From Gammaproteobacteria bacterium (GTDB lineage: Bacteria > Pseudomonadota > Gammaproteobacteria > HK1), in the NCBI GenBank assembly GCA_022822245.1, contig JAJECB010000361.1, positions 1-24,090 of the forward strand: a stretch of DNA of 24,090 bases. The letters are read 5' to 3'. The notes below the pieces were generated by a model, which was not told the DNA's origin, did no database searches, and worked only from the letters and a program-made list of their open reading frames with translations. Both the position numbers and the translations under genes were made by a program. Of the stretch, positions 14,795 to 22,478 are shown one piece after another (the stretch's first letter is position 1; each line of letters starts with the position of its first letter).

Positions 14795-15916
14795 TCATCG
14801 GAGCGCGGCCACCACCCGCTCCTGGAAGGCCCGCACCGCGTCTTCCCACACCGGCGAGAGCACGCCGCCTCCCGCGGCGACGTCGGATGCGCGCCCCTGC
14901 TGGAGCCGTTCGAGCATGGCGTGGTCCTCGGCGTGCACCTTTCGCCAGAGGTTCGCGAGCTCCTCCGTTCGCGCGGCCGATTCCGGCCCCGATTCCGATC
15001 CGAGGCGGTAGACCGCGCGGCGCTGGAGGGTACGGTTCGGGGCGAGCGGCACGATGAGCTGCACGCCGACCTCGTCCGGGAGGTAGAGCCCGAACACGAA
15101 GTTGGGGAACGCGGTGAGGTAGCGGGAGTCGGCCGAGAGGGTGTCTTCCCGGGTCGCGTCGCCGGAGACGTCGACGGCGCATCCGAGACAGCCCCGGTCA
15201 TTCACGGTGTAGTGGTCGAGGAGAGGCTGCTCGGTGGTCGTCGCATGCACGAACTGGACGTGGTAGGGCTCGATGAAGTTCTCCAGCAGGAGCTTCCAGT
15301 TCGCGGCCACCTCGCCGAAGTCGATGGTGACGACATGGCGGACCCGGCCGGGGTCGACGCCCTCGAGCCGGCCTCGGAGCGGGGCGACGAACTCCTCGAA
15401 AGGGGGCGCGGCGCCGCTCGGGTTGACGAAGACCCAGTCGTGCCACGTCGCCGAGCGCACCGGCACGAGCCCGTGCCGCCCGCGGTCGAAGCCGGGAGGC
15501 ACCGCGCGCGGCTCCCGCCCACCGAAGTAGGGAGTGAGGCGGAGCGTGCCGTCGAGCCCGTACGTCCAGGAGTGATAGGGGCACCGGATCGCCCGCCCGA
15601 CATTTCCGGGGGCGTCGACGAGCTTGAGGTTACGGTGGCGACAAACGTTGTGGAAGGCCCGAACCCCGAGCTCGGCATCCCGCACGAGGAGGAGCGGCCG
15701 GCCCGCTACGGTGACCGGCGTGACGTCGCCGGGCCGGGCGAGCTCGTGCGCGAAGCCCGCGAAGACCCACGACTCGGTGAAGATCCGCTCGTTCTCGAGC
15801 GCGAAGAACGCCTCGCTCGTGTAGGCGGCGCCCGGAAGTCCGGCCGCCACCGGCCCCCCTGCCTCGAACCCGGCGAGCGCCTCGGCCCCGAGGATGGATT
15901 GCAGCGATTCACTCAT
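14795..15916 (-). CDS. Rieske 2Fe-2S non-heme iron oxygenase, alpha subunit
   Basis: A 373-residue Rieske-type oxygenase. The [2Fe-2S] ligands are C92/H94 in NVCRHRN and C112/H115 in RCPYHSWTYG. The mononuclear iron site has H219 and H224 in ENFIEPYHVQFVH, with the third ligand probably the Asp of EDHAMLERLQQGR (about 331). Such oxygenases hydroxylate or N-demethylate aromatic or quaternary-amine compounds, using electrons from a separate reductase; no reductase gene is in the window. The ATG has a good SD (GGAGG). It is the downstream partner of the Lrp/AsnC regulator (27-base gap) and is convergent with metA. The sequence style fits the amine-demethylating (CntA/GbcA-like) branch, tentatively. 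Confidence 0.92.
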   Translation of the reverse strand: MSESLQSILGAEALAGFEAGGPVAAGLPGAAYTSEAFFALENERIFTESWVFAGFAHELARPGDVTPVTVAGRPLLLVRDAELGVRAFHNVCRHRNLKLVDAPGNVGRAIRCPYHSWTYGLDGTLRLTPYFGGREPRAVPPGFDRGRHGLVPVRSATWHDWVFVNPSGAAPPFEEFVAPLRGRLEGVDPGRVRHVVTIDFGEVAANWKLLLENFIEPYHVQFVHATTTEQPLLDHYTVNDRGCLGCAVDVSGDATREDTLSADSRYLTAFPNFVFGLYLPDEVGVQLIVPLAPNRTLQRRAVYRLGSESGPESAARTEELANLWRKVHAEDHAMLERLQQGRASDVAAGGGVLSPVWEDAVRAFQERVVAALR

Positions 15917-15943
15917 GCCCGCCTCCCGAGTGTGCCGGCCCGA

Positions 15944-16486
15944 CTACGGCACGTGACGCTTGAGCAGGAACTGGTTCTTGAACATGCCGATCCGGGTCAT
16001 CACCTCGACGTGGGCGATGTCGGAATGACCGTGGATGTGCTCGTCGAGGAATAACGCGAGCTCGGTCTGCGCGTCGCACACGACCTCGACGAGCAGGTCG
16101 TATCGGCCACTCACCCACATGATGTAGACGACCGCCGGATGGGGCTCGAGCCGCTGCGCAAGCGCGGCGGGCACGGCTCCGGGCGCGGCCTTGACCCCGA
16201 GCATCGCGTCCGCCTCGTAGTCGACGGCCACCGGGTCCACCACGGCCACGATGCGAAGCATCCCCGCGTCTCGCATCCGGGTGACCCGGTTGCGCACGGT
16301 TCCACCCGATACGCCGAGCTGCTGGCCGATGACGTCGTAGGCGGCCCGCCCGTCGTCCCGGAGGAGCCGGATGATCTGCTGGTTGAGGTCGTCGGCGGGA
16401 GAGGAGAGGGGGGAGACGCCCTCGGCGGCATCGGCGCCGCCGTGCGCGGCGACCGCCCGCAATTCGTGGACCGTGGGCCGGGACAT
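15944..16486 (-). CDS. Lrp/AsnC-family transcriptional regulator
   Basis: A 180-residue regulator. A 30-residue N-terminal extension precedes the winged helix-turn-helix (DDLNQQIIRLLRDDGRAAYDVIGQQLGVSGGTVRNRVTRMRDAG, about 32-76), then IVAVVDPVAVDYEADAMLGVK leads into the RAM effector domain ending near 175 (IAHVEVMTRIGMFKNQ). These proteins form octamers and sense amino acids or amine metabolites. It is transcribed with the Rieske oxygenase and divergently from the GS-like ligase. The 185-base gap between carries dyads, one of them perfect and long-range, that probably bind it. Confidence 0.92.
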   Translation of the reverse strand: MSRPTVHELRAVAAHGGADAAEGVSPLSSPADDLNQQIIRLLRDDGRAAYDVIGQQLGVSGGTVRNRVTRMRDAGMLRIVAVVDPVAVDYEADAMLGVKAAPGAVPAALAQRLEPHPAVVYIMWVSGRYDLLVEVVCDAQTELALFLDEHIHGHSDIAHVEVMTRIGMFKNQFLLKRHVP

Positions 16487-16525
16487 GGCCTCGCCTCGTG
16501 GCTCCGGTGGAGGTCGGGGGCTGCC

Positions 16526-16647
16526 GCGGTTGTGGATATCGCGGTTCTTGTTCTATGCTTCTACCGAATCGGAAGGATCAAGTCAACCAGATTCATGATC
16601 CGTTTTTTTGGATTGGCTGAATCTGCGAATTCATCATCCACAACCGC
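16526..16647. promoter_or_regulatory. Long-range 12-bp inverted repeat in the Lrp/GS intergenic region
   Basis: GCGGTTGTGGAT (16526-16537) and ATCCACAACCGC (16636-16647) are exact reverse complements whose centres lie 110 bases apart, close to a whole plus half number of helical turns. One arm is near the Lrp gene start and the other near the GS-like gene start. An Lrp-type octamer could bind both and wrap or loop the DNA between. That the Lrp protein binds here is inferred. Confidence 0.6.
16588..16625. promoter_or_regulatory. Nested dyad upstream of the GS-like gene
   Basis: CAGATTCA (16588-16595) and TGAATCTG (16618-16625) are perfect 8-bp arms, and the inner ATCC (16598-16601) and GGAT (16610-16613) add further symmetry around a T-run (16603-16609). 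This AT-rich island in high-GC DNA is a likely binding site or promoter region for the divergent genes. A near-direct repeat ATTCATGATCC/ATTCATCATCC (16591 and 16629) overlaps it. Confidence 0.5.
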
Positions 16648-16671
16648 CGCCGTGACGGAGGGAAGCATCCG

Positions 16672-18102
16672 ATGAACGAGACACCATCGAACCCGGGAAG
16701 CCTGGCCGCCGCGCTGCCCGATGTCGCGCGCGTGCGCGAAGCCGCGGCGAAGCTCGCCGAGGCCGGAGTCCGCTACGTGTTCTCGTGCTGGATCGACCTG
16801 CTCGGGGTACCGAAGACCAAGCCGGTGCCGCTCAGCGATTTCGAGAACCTGTGCATGGGCCGGGGTCCGCAGTTCGCGGTCCACTCGGTCTCGTTCGTTC
16901 CCGAGCTCACCCCGGCCGACGCGGACCAGATCCCGGTGCCGGACCTCGACACCCTGGTCATCTGCCCCTGGGACCGCACCTGCGCATGGATGTTCGCGGA
17001 TCTCTGGTGGGAGGACGCGCCGTACAACCTCTGTCCCCGCCACACGCTCAAGCGGGTGGTGCGCGACGCCGCGGCGAAGGGGTTCGCCGGGTTCGCAGGC
17101 GTCGAGCCCGAGTTCATCGCCATGCGCTGGCAGGACGGACGGCCGATCAAGGCGTTCGACGACGACCCGCTTCCCGGCGAAGGCGTACGCCCGAGACGCC
17201 AGGCATTCGGCTACGACGCCGAGTACTCCATCGATTCGATGGGGTTTCTCGGCTCGCTCATCGACATCCTCGAGGAGCTCGGATGGGGGCTCAAGGACGT
17301 GGTCGCCGAGGGCGCCTACTCGCAGTTCGAGCTCGACTTCGGCTACACGGACGTCGTGCGGATGGCGGACCGGCTCGTGTTCCTGCGCGTGCTCCTCAAG
17401 GAGGTCGCGAAGAAGCACGGCATGTTCATCACCTTCATGCCCAAGCCCACCATCGGCGACTGGCGCTCGGGCGCGCACATCAACTACTCGATGCAGCGTA
17501 CCGACGCCCCGGGCGTGAACCTCTTCGAAGACCCGGAGGGCGGCGGCTGGGCGAACGCGGTGTACGGCGCGGTCGGAGGGCTCCTCCGCCACGGCGGGGC
17601 GCTCACCGCCATCGCCTGCTCGACGGTCAACTCCTACAACGGCCTCGTGCCCCGGGTCGGCGGATTCGAGGGGGGCACGGTGACCTGGGCGCCCACCCAC
17701 ATGACCTACGGCAACAACAACCGCTCGTGCATGCTGCGCCTGCCCCAGAACCGGTTCTGCATCGAGAACCGCGCCGCCGACATGTGCATGAACCCGTACC
17801 TCTCCCTCGGAATGACCACCGCCGCGACGGTCGCCGGGGTGGTCGAGGGCATCGACCCCGGGCCGCCCCTCGACCGGGACCTCTACACGCTCACCGACGA
17901 GGAGATCCGCGCGAGCGGCGGGCAGCGTCTGCCGCGGAACCTGCTCGAGGCGACCGAGATCCTGAGGCAAGACCCGATCGCCGCCGAGGTGCTCGGCCCG
18001 ACGATGCTGAGCTCCTGGCTGCGGTACAAGGTCGACGAGTGGGAGCGCTATCACCAGGCGGTGACGGACTGGGAGGTCGAGGAGTACCTGCGGCTCTACT
18101 GA
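16672..18102 (+). CDS. Glutamine-synthetase-like gamma-glutamyl ligase (GlnT-type)
   Basis: A 476-residue GS-fold ligase. GS motifs are present in order: E145/E147 in GVEPEF, EGAYSQFELDFG (213-224), FMPKP (255-259), SGAHINYS with H269 (266-273), NSYNGLVPR (320-328), NNNRSCMLRLP with R351, and CIENRAADMCMNPYLSLG (363-380). The lysine of the canonical NSYK segment is N323 here. True glutamine synthetases normally keep this lysine, so the substrate is probably an amine other than ammonia, as in gamma-glutamylmethylamide or GlnT-type ligases. Its stop overlaps the ATG of the next gene (TGATG). Regulation by the divergent Lrp protein is likely. Confidence 0.9.
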   Translation: MNETPSNPGSLAAALPDVARVREAAAKLAEAGVRYVFSCWIDLLGVPKTKPVPLSDFENLCMGRGPQFAVHSVSFVPELTPADADQIPVPDLDTLVICPWDRTCAWMFADLWWEDAPYNLCPRHTLKRVVRDAAAKGFAGFAGVEPEFIAMRWQDGRPIKAFDDDPLPGEGVRPRRQAFGYDAEYSIDSMGFLGSLIDILEELGWGLKDVVAEGAYSQFELDFGYTDVVRMADRLVFLRVLLKEVAKKHGMFITFMPKPTIGDWRSGAHINYSMQRTDAPGVNLFEDPEGGGWANAVYGAVGGLLRHGGALTAIACSTVNSYNGLVPRVGGFEGGTVTWAPTHMTYGNNNRSCMLRLPQNRFCIENRAADMCMNPYLSLGMTTAATVAGVVEGIDPGPPLDRDLYTLTDEEIRASGGQRLPRNLLEATEILRQDPIAAEVLGPTMLSSWLRYKVDEWERYHQAVTDWEVEEYLRLY

Positions 18103-19172
18103 TGACGGGCGCGCCGGTGAGCGCGCGGGAACGCACCGGAGGACGAGTCGAGGCGATGCCGGACCACGAGGTATTCGAGCTCGGCGAGGTGACACTGCAG
18201 TCCGGCGCCACCCTGCCCGACGCGAAGCTCGCCTTCAAGGCGTACGGCTCGCTCAACGCGGGCCGCGACAACGTCATCGTCATGCCCACGTTCTACACCG
18301 GCACCCACGTCCGCAACGAGGGGTACCTCCGCGCGCTGCCGGCGCTCGATCCGTCGCGCTGGTTCATCGTCTCGATCGACCTGTTCGGAAACGGCCTCTC
18401 GTCCTCGCCGAGCAATACCGCGCCGCCCTTCGACGGCCCGCGCTTCCCCGCCGTCACCCTCCATGACAACGTCGCGTGCCAGCACCGGCTGCTCGCCGGG
18501 GAGCTCGGCGTGAAGGGCGTCGCCCTCGTCTTCGGGTGGTCCATGGCCGGGTGCCAGGCGTACGAGTGGGGGGCGCAGTTTCCCGACCTCGTCGAGGCCA
18601 TCCTGCCGTTCTGCGCCTCGGCCCGGACCTCCCCGCACAACCAGGTGTTCCTCGAGGGCGTCAAGGCGGCGCTCGTGGCCGACGCCGCGTTCGCGGGCGG
18701 CGACTACCCGGCGCCGCCCGAGGCCGGCCTCCGGGCGTTCGGGCGGGTCTACGCGGGATGGGCGTACTCGCAGGCCTTCTATCGTGAGAGGCTCCACCGC
18801 GAGCTCGGGTTCGAGACCTTCGAGGAGCTGCTCGCCGACTGGGAACGCGACCATCTCGGGTGGGATGCGAACGATCTCCTCGCCAAGCTCCGGACCTGGC
18901 AGCTCGGCGACATCAGCGCCAACGATCGCTACCGGGGAGACTTCGAACGTGCGCTCGGGGCCATCCGGGCCCGGGCGATCCTCGTCCCGTGCACCACCGA
19001 TCTCTACTTCCCGCTCGAGGACAACGCCATCGAGGCCGAGCACCTGCCGAACGCCGAGCTTCGCCCGTACGCCTCCCCGTGGGGCCACTGCGTGGCCTCG
19101 CCCGGGCGCGTCGGGAGCGACTTCCTGCGCATCCTCAGCGGGTACGTGGCGGAGCTGCTCGGCGACGCTTGA
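18102..19172 (+). CDS. Alpha/beta-fold hydrolase, MetX-like superfamily
   Basis: A 356-residue alpha/beta hydrolase of the homoserine-acetyltransferase-like superfamily. The nucleophile elbow is GWSMAG with S147, the acid D300 in CTTDLYFP, and the base H329 in WGHC. The opening LAFKAYGSLNAGRDNVIVMPTFYTGTH matches the superfamily, but true MetX enzymes have GGSMGG at the elbow and a DLFP-type acid site, so it is more likely a hydrolase, such as an amidase or thioesterase, or a different acyltransferase. The ATG overlaps the GS-like stop by one base, so the two products are probably made together and act on related compounds. An alternative start is the ATG at 18156 (residue 19). Confidence 0.87.
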   Translation: MTGAPVSARERTGGRVEAMPDHEVFELGEVTLQSGATLPDAKLAFKAYGSLNAGRDNVIVMPTFYTGTHVRNEGYLRALPALDPSRWFIVSIDLFGNGLSSSPSNTAPPFDGPRFPAVTLHDNVACQHRLLAGELGVKGVALVFGWSMAGCQAYEWGAQFPDLVEAILPFCASARTSPHNQVFLEGVKAALVADAAFAGGDYPAPPEAGLRAFGRVYAGWAYSQAFYRERLHRELGFETFEELLADWERDHLGWDANDLLAKLRTWQLGDISANDRYRGDFERALGAIRARAILVPCTTDLYFPLEDNAIEAEHLPNAELRPYASPWGHCVASPGRVGSDFLRILSGYVAELLGDA

Positions 19173-19214
19173 CCGGTCCACGCCCGGCCCTGCCTGCGCT
19201 TTCGCTGGCAGCTC

Positions 19215-19229
19215 TCGCCCATCGGGCGA
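19215..19229. terminator. Short hairpin after the alpha/beta hydrolase gene
   Basis: TCGCCC (19215-19220) and GGGCGA (19224-19229) form a 6-bp stem with a 3-base loop in the convergent gap before the FMO-like gene. No T-run follows, so termination is only suggested. Confidence 0.25.
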
Positions 19230-19338
19230 ATCATGGGCGTTCCCGCGAAGTGGGCCGCATGCGACCGACCGGGCGGGCGGCGCGTTGCCCGGCGAGCCGC
19301 GCCGGCGCGCCAACGCGTGCCGCGCGGTTCATCGCCGT

Positions 19339-20589
19339 TCACCGACCGGCGGCGAGGTATCCCGCAATGTGAGCGGCGACGTGCCGGGCGTCGTCCCCGA
19401 CGCCGTACAGCAGGCCGGACTTTCGTTTCACCATCCAGTTGAGGCCGATGAAGTACAGACCGGGGACGGCGGCCGCGCCGCGGTCCGTGACCGGATACCC
19501 CATCTCGTCGCGCACGGGAAAGTCGATCCAGGAGAAATCGAAAGAGAACCCGGTGGCCCATACGATGGTGGTGACGTTCTCGTCCCCGAGGTCTATCGAG
19601 GGGCGGCACGGTACGGACCAGTCGCCTTCCGGTGGTTCGCCGTCGAGCTCCTCGTCGGTCGGGAGGGGTGCGTCGATGCCGTTCCTCTCCACGAACGCAT
19701 CCACCCCTTCCCGGAACGTGCGCGAGAACCGGTCGGCGTTCTCCATGTTGTCGCGGAGATCGTCGGCGAACCGCATCTTCTCGCCGTCCGCGGCCGTCAA
19801 CCTTCCGAGCAGCTCGATACCCTCGCGACGGAGGGAGTGCAGGCCGACCGCCTGTCCGCCATCGTGCCCGCTCGCCTGCACCTCGGCCCGGAAACGCGCC
19901 GCGGGAGACTCCAGCATGTCCGGAGTCCGATCGAAGAATCCGAGCTCGTCGAGCCACGCCACGCAGTCCCGCCCCCGGTAGCGGCGTGGAACACGCATCG
20001 CCCCGCCGGTGCTGAACAGCACCCGGCGGCCGGAAAGCCGCAGGTCCGAGGCAATCTGCACTCCCGTCTGACCCGAGCCGACGACCAGCACCGCACCGGG
20101 AGCGAGATCCCCGGGATTGCGGTAGGTCTCGGCATCGAGCTGCCGGATGCGAGGCGGCACGCGCTCGGCCAGCACCGGCCGGCGGGGCGTCTGCATCGTG
20201 CCGGTGGCGACCACCATCGCCGGGGCCTCGAGGGGTCCGTCGGTCGTATCGACGCGCAGCCGGCCCTTCGTGCCTCGACCGACACCGGTAGCCTCGACTC
20301 CGGTCCGGATCGGACAGCCGAAGTGCCCGGCCCAACGCGCAAGATACTCCGCGAACTCGTCGCGTCCCATGAACCCGTCCGGGTCGGGCCCGCGATACTC
20401 CGCGCCGGGAAGGCGGATCGTCCAGTTCGGGGTGACGAGGGTGAAGCTGTCCCATCGGCGCTTCCGCCAACTGTCCCCCAATATCCCCCGCTCCAGGACG
20501 ACATGGTCGATTCCGTGGCCCGAAAGGAAGTAACTGGTGCAAAGCCCGGCCTGGCCGGCGCCGATGATGATGACTTCCGGTTCCCGCAT
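19339..20589 (-). CDS. FMO-like flavin-dependent monooxygenase (NAD(P)-binding flavoprotein)
   Basis: A 416-residue two-dinucleotide-binding flavoprotein. The FAD site is VIIIGAGQAG (6-15), the second Rossmann motif is VVGSGQTGVQIASDL (169-183), and the linking ATG is at 128-130. The closing VWATGF block is typical of the family. It resembles flavin monooxygenases and Baeyer-Villiger-like enzymes that oxidise soft nucleophiles or carbonyls with NADPH and O2. The FxGxxxH BVMO/FMO fingerprint is not obvious. The ATG at 20589 starts the FAD strand directly; an open frame to 20817 is not protein-like and was dropped. It sits alone on the minus strand, 130 bases from the next gene. Confidence 0.9.
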   Translation of the reverse strand: MREPEVIIIGAGQAGLCTSYFLSGHGIDHVVLERGILGDSWRKRRWDSFTLVTPNWTIRLPGAEYRGPDPDGFMGRDEFAEYLARWAGHFGCPIRTGVEATGVGRGTKGRLRVDTTDGPLEAPAMVVATGTMQTPRRPVLAERVPPRIRQLDAETYRNPGDLAPGAVLVVGSGQTGVQIASDLRLSGRRVLFSTGGAMRVPRRYRGRDCVAWLDELGFFDRTPDMLESPAARFRAEVQASGHDGGQAVGLHSLRREGIELLGRLTAADGEKMRFADDLRDNMENADRFSRTFREGVDAFVERNGIDAPLPTDEELDGEPPEGDWSVPCRPSIDLGDENVTTIVWATGFSFDFSWIDFPVRDEMGYPVTDRGAAAVPGLYFIGLNWMVKRKSGLLYGVGDDARHVAAHIAGYLAAGR

Positions 20590-20719
20590 GGGTTCGTGTT
20601 TCCCCGGCAGCGCGCGTTGTGAATGTTCCACGGCACGCAGCGTTCTCTGTCGAAGTCTCCGCTCTCCGGGTAGGAGGGGTGCGCAGCCGCGACTCAAGAG
20701 CGCGTACGTGCGCCCGAGC

Positions 20720-22336
20720 TCAGCCGCCGATCCTCTTGCGCAAGCGGAATTGATTCCGGCCTTGGTCGCGCCGGTATCGCATCTCGTCGACATAGGTGCG
20801 CGCCAGGTGCAAACCAAGCTCGTCCATCACCGTCTCCTCCCCGATCGTGTCCGGACCCGGTTGGAAAAAGGACGCTCCGGCTTCGAGCTCGCCTCCGTCG
20901 TCGATGGTCCGGATCTCGAGGCTGCGGGTCTCCTCGCTCATCTCGAGGTGGACTTCGATCCGGTGCGCGCCGGCACCGCCAGAGCCGTGTTCGGCGATGT
21001 ACATGAGGAGCTCCTCGATGCAAAGCTGCACCTGGAACCGGTCCTCGTGCGGAAACCCGTTCCGCTCGGCGAAGTCCTCCACCGCTTCCCCGACCCGTTC
21101 GAGCTCAAGGCTTGCATTGCGGATGGCGAGGCTGAGGACGTGAGGCGGTTCCCGCTCCGGCTCCGAGGGCGTTTCCCGGCCGCCGCCGTCACCGCGCGAC
21201 CCGCTCCCGTTCGAAATCTCGCCGGCCAATGCCCCGGACGGCCCCCCGCCGCGCACGAGTGCGTTCAGCGCCGCGACATCGAGCGCGGGGCGGATCGAGT
21301 CCTTTGCGCTCCTCGGCGGCCAGTGCAGGTTCCCGTCCTTGAGGATGAGGCGCTTGACCGCGTTCGTCAGGTCGACCACTTGCGGCATGCGACGCACGAG
21401 GTCGAACGTCTGTGCATGCTCCGGGAGGCGCAGGTGCCGGTAGAGCACCGGATAGGGCACGACGTCGTCACCGGCGAGGCCGAAGACGTCCATCGGCGAA
21501 GCCGGATCTTCCGGCGAAAGCCCCGCGGCGCGGAGCAGGCCGGCCAGTGCCTCCCGACTTGTCCGGCTCTCGTCGAGCCCGTCTCCCATCCTGCACAAGG
21601 CGCCCAGCAGGGCGAAGTAGTCCGGGTCCGGCGGCTGGGTGAAGCTCCAGAGCGGGCGCATCGGGTCGGTGAGGTAACGCACTTCGCCGCCGCGATGAGG
21701 CCGCTGCATGACGGCGTTGCGGTGAGGGAAGCGGTCGAAGAGGAGCAGCGTCTCGGTGTGCTCGATCGCGGCCCTGACGATCGACCAGCTCACGAACTGG
21801 TTGATCCGGCGCCGGTCGGGCGGTGCTTCGGCGATGAGGTCGGCGCTCCAGCGAGCAAATTTCTCGATGGACAGCTCCTGGAACTGCAGGTTCTCCACGT
21901 GGACAAGCGGAAGATAGATCCAGAAGCGCTCGATGACGTTGTAGTGCGCAAACTCCCGGCCCGCCTCGCAGGCCTGCCAGGACAACGAGGCGGCAAGGGA
22001 GTCGTTCGCGTAGGCCAGCGCCGTCCCGCGATAGACGCCTCGTGGGAATTGATCGAGGACGATCAGCCTTGCCAGCAAGCCCTTCGGCGTGTCCCAGACC
22101 GGGTCGCGGAAGAAGCGGTCCGGTCCTTCGCGGTGCATCTGTTCGCACCACTCGCGCTGCGCCCGAAGAATGTTCGGATCTTCGGCGCTCCTCGCGAACG
22201 GTCCGAGCCGCCATCTCCGCATCCCCTGCTGCCAGTTCCGGCGGGAGGCATCGGACGCCGTCCGCAGTCGGCCGAGCCAGAAGTCCAGCACCGCCTCCGG
22301 GGTTCGTTCCGCAATGGCAACGTTGGCGGCGGGCAT
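20720..22336 (-). CDS. DUF924-like domain fused to a degenerate HATPase domain
   Basis: A 538-residue fusion. Residues 14-222 match DUF924: PEAVLDFWLG, LLARLIVLDQFPRGVYRGTALAYAND, IYLPLVHVENLQ and FDRFPHRNAVMQRP. A middle region (about 230-370) has LRRMPQVVDLTNAVKRLILKDGN and is unassigned, followed by a low-complexity G/S/E linker. Residues 400-535 look like an RsbW-type GHKL ATPase: N-box-like QLCIEELLMYIAEH (437-450), TIDDGGELEAG (478-487) and ETVMDELGLHLARTYVDEMRYRR (501-523). The asparagine of the N-box appears missing (LLMYIAEH), so ATP binding is uncertain. No SD precedes the ATG; a strong promoter lies at 22414-22441. DUF924 function is unknown. Confidence 0.85.
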   Translation of the reverse strand: MPAANVAIAERTPEAVLDFWLGRLRTASDASRRNWQQGMRRWRLGPFARSAEDPNILRAQREWCEQMHREGPDRFFRDPVWDTPKGLLARLIVLDQFPRGVYRGTALAYANDSLAASLSWQACEAGREFAHYNVIERFWIYLPLVHVENLQFQELSIEKFARWSADLIAEAPPDRRRINQFVSWSIVRAAIEHTETLLLFDRFPHRNAVMQRPHRGGEVRYLTDPMRPLWSFTQPPDPDYFALLGALCRMGDGLDESRTSREALAGLLRAAGLSPEDPASPMDVFGLAGDDVVPYPVLYRHLRLPEHAQTFDLVRRMPQVVDLTNAVKRLILKDGNLHWPPRSAKDSIRPALDVAALNALVRGGGPSGALAGEISNGSGSRGDGGGRETPSEPEREPPHVLSLAIRNASLELERVGEAVEDFAERNGFPHEDRFQVQLCIEELLMYIAEHGSGGAGAHRIEVHLEMSEETRSLEIRTIDDGGELEAGASFFQPGPDTIGEETVMDELGLHLARTYVDEMRYRRDQGRNQFRLRKRIGG

Positions 22337-22403
22337 ATCAAAAGTCGCGGGTGGAGGCGGACGAGACCCCGGAACTCTTCATCTGTATCTATATTTCTAC
22401 CCT

Positions 22404-22415
22404 TATGAATTCATA
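22404..22415. promoter_or_regulatory. Perfect 12-bp palindrome over the fusion gene's -10 region
   Basis: TATGAATTCATA (22404-22415) is exactly self-complementary and lies at the -10 and transcription start of the promoter at 22414-22441. It is a plausible operator within an AT-rich stretch (22378-22430) that stands out from the high-GC surroundings. Confidence 0.4.
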
Positions 22416-22441
22416 TATACGATTGATGATGGCACGGTCAA
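22414..22441 (-). promoter_or_regulatory. Strong sigma-70-like promoter for the DUF924-HATPase gene
   Basis: On the minus strand TTGACC (22441-22436) and TATATA (22419-22414) are separated by 16 bases. The predicted start lies about 70 bases upstream of the ATG at 22336. The promoter starts inside the gap after the PhyH gene, whose stop is at 22479. Confidence 0.6.
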
Positions 22442-22478
22442 GCATTCGGCGAGAGGGCGGCAGGCGGTCGGGCCGCGC

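Noticed and set aside
13195..15201. Long minus-strand frame opposite metA and the P-loop gene
   Set aside because: Low-complexity product with no motif; metA and the P-loop protein on the other strand have clear families and starts.
18102..19172. Calling this gene metX
   Set aside because: The nucleophile elbow is GWSMAG rather than GGSMGG, metA is already present, and it is coupled to a GS-like ligase.
20590..20817. N-terminal extension of the FMO-like protein
   Set aside because: The extra residues are not protein-like and the FAD-binding strand begins right after the ATG at 20589.
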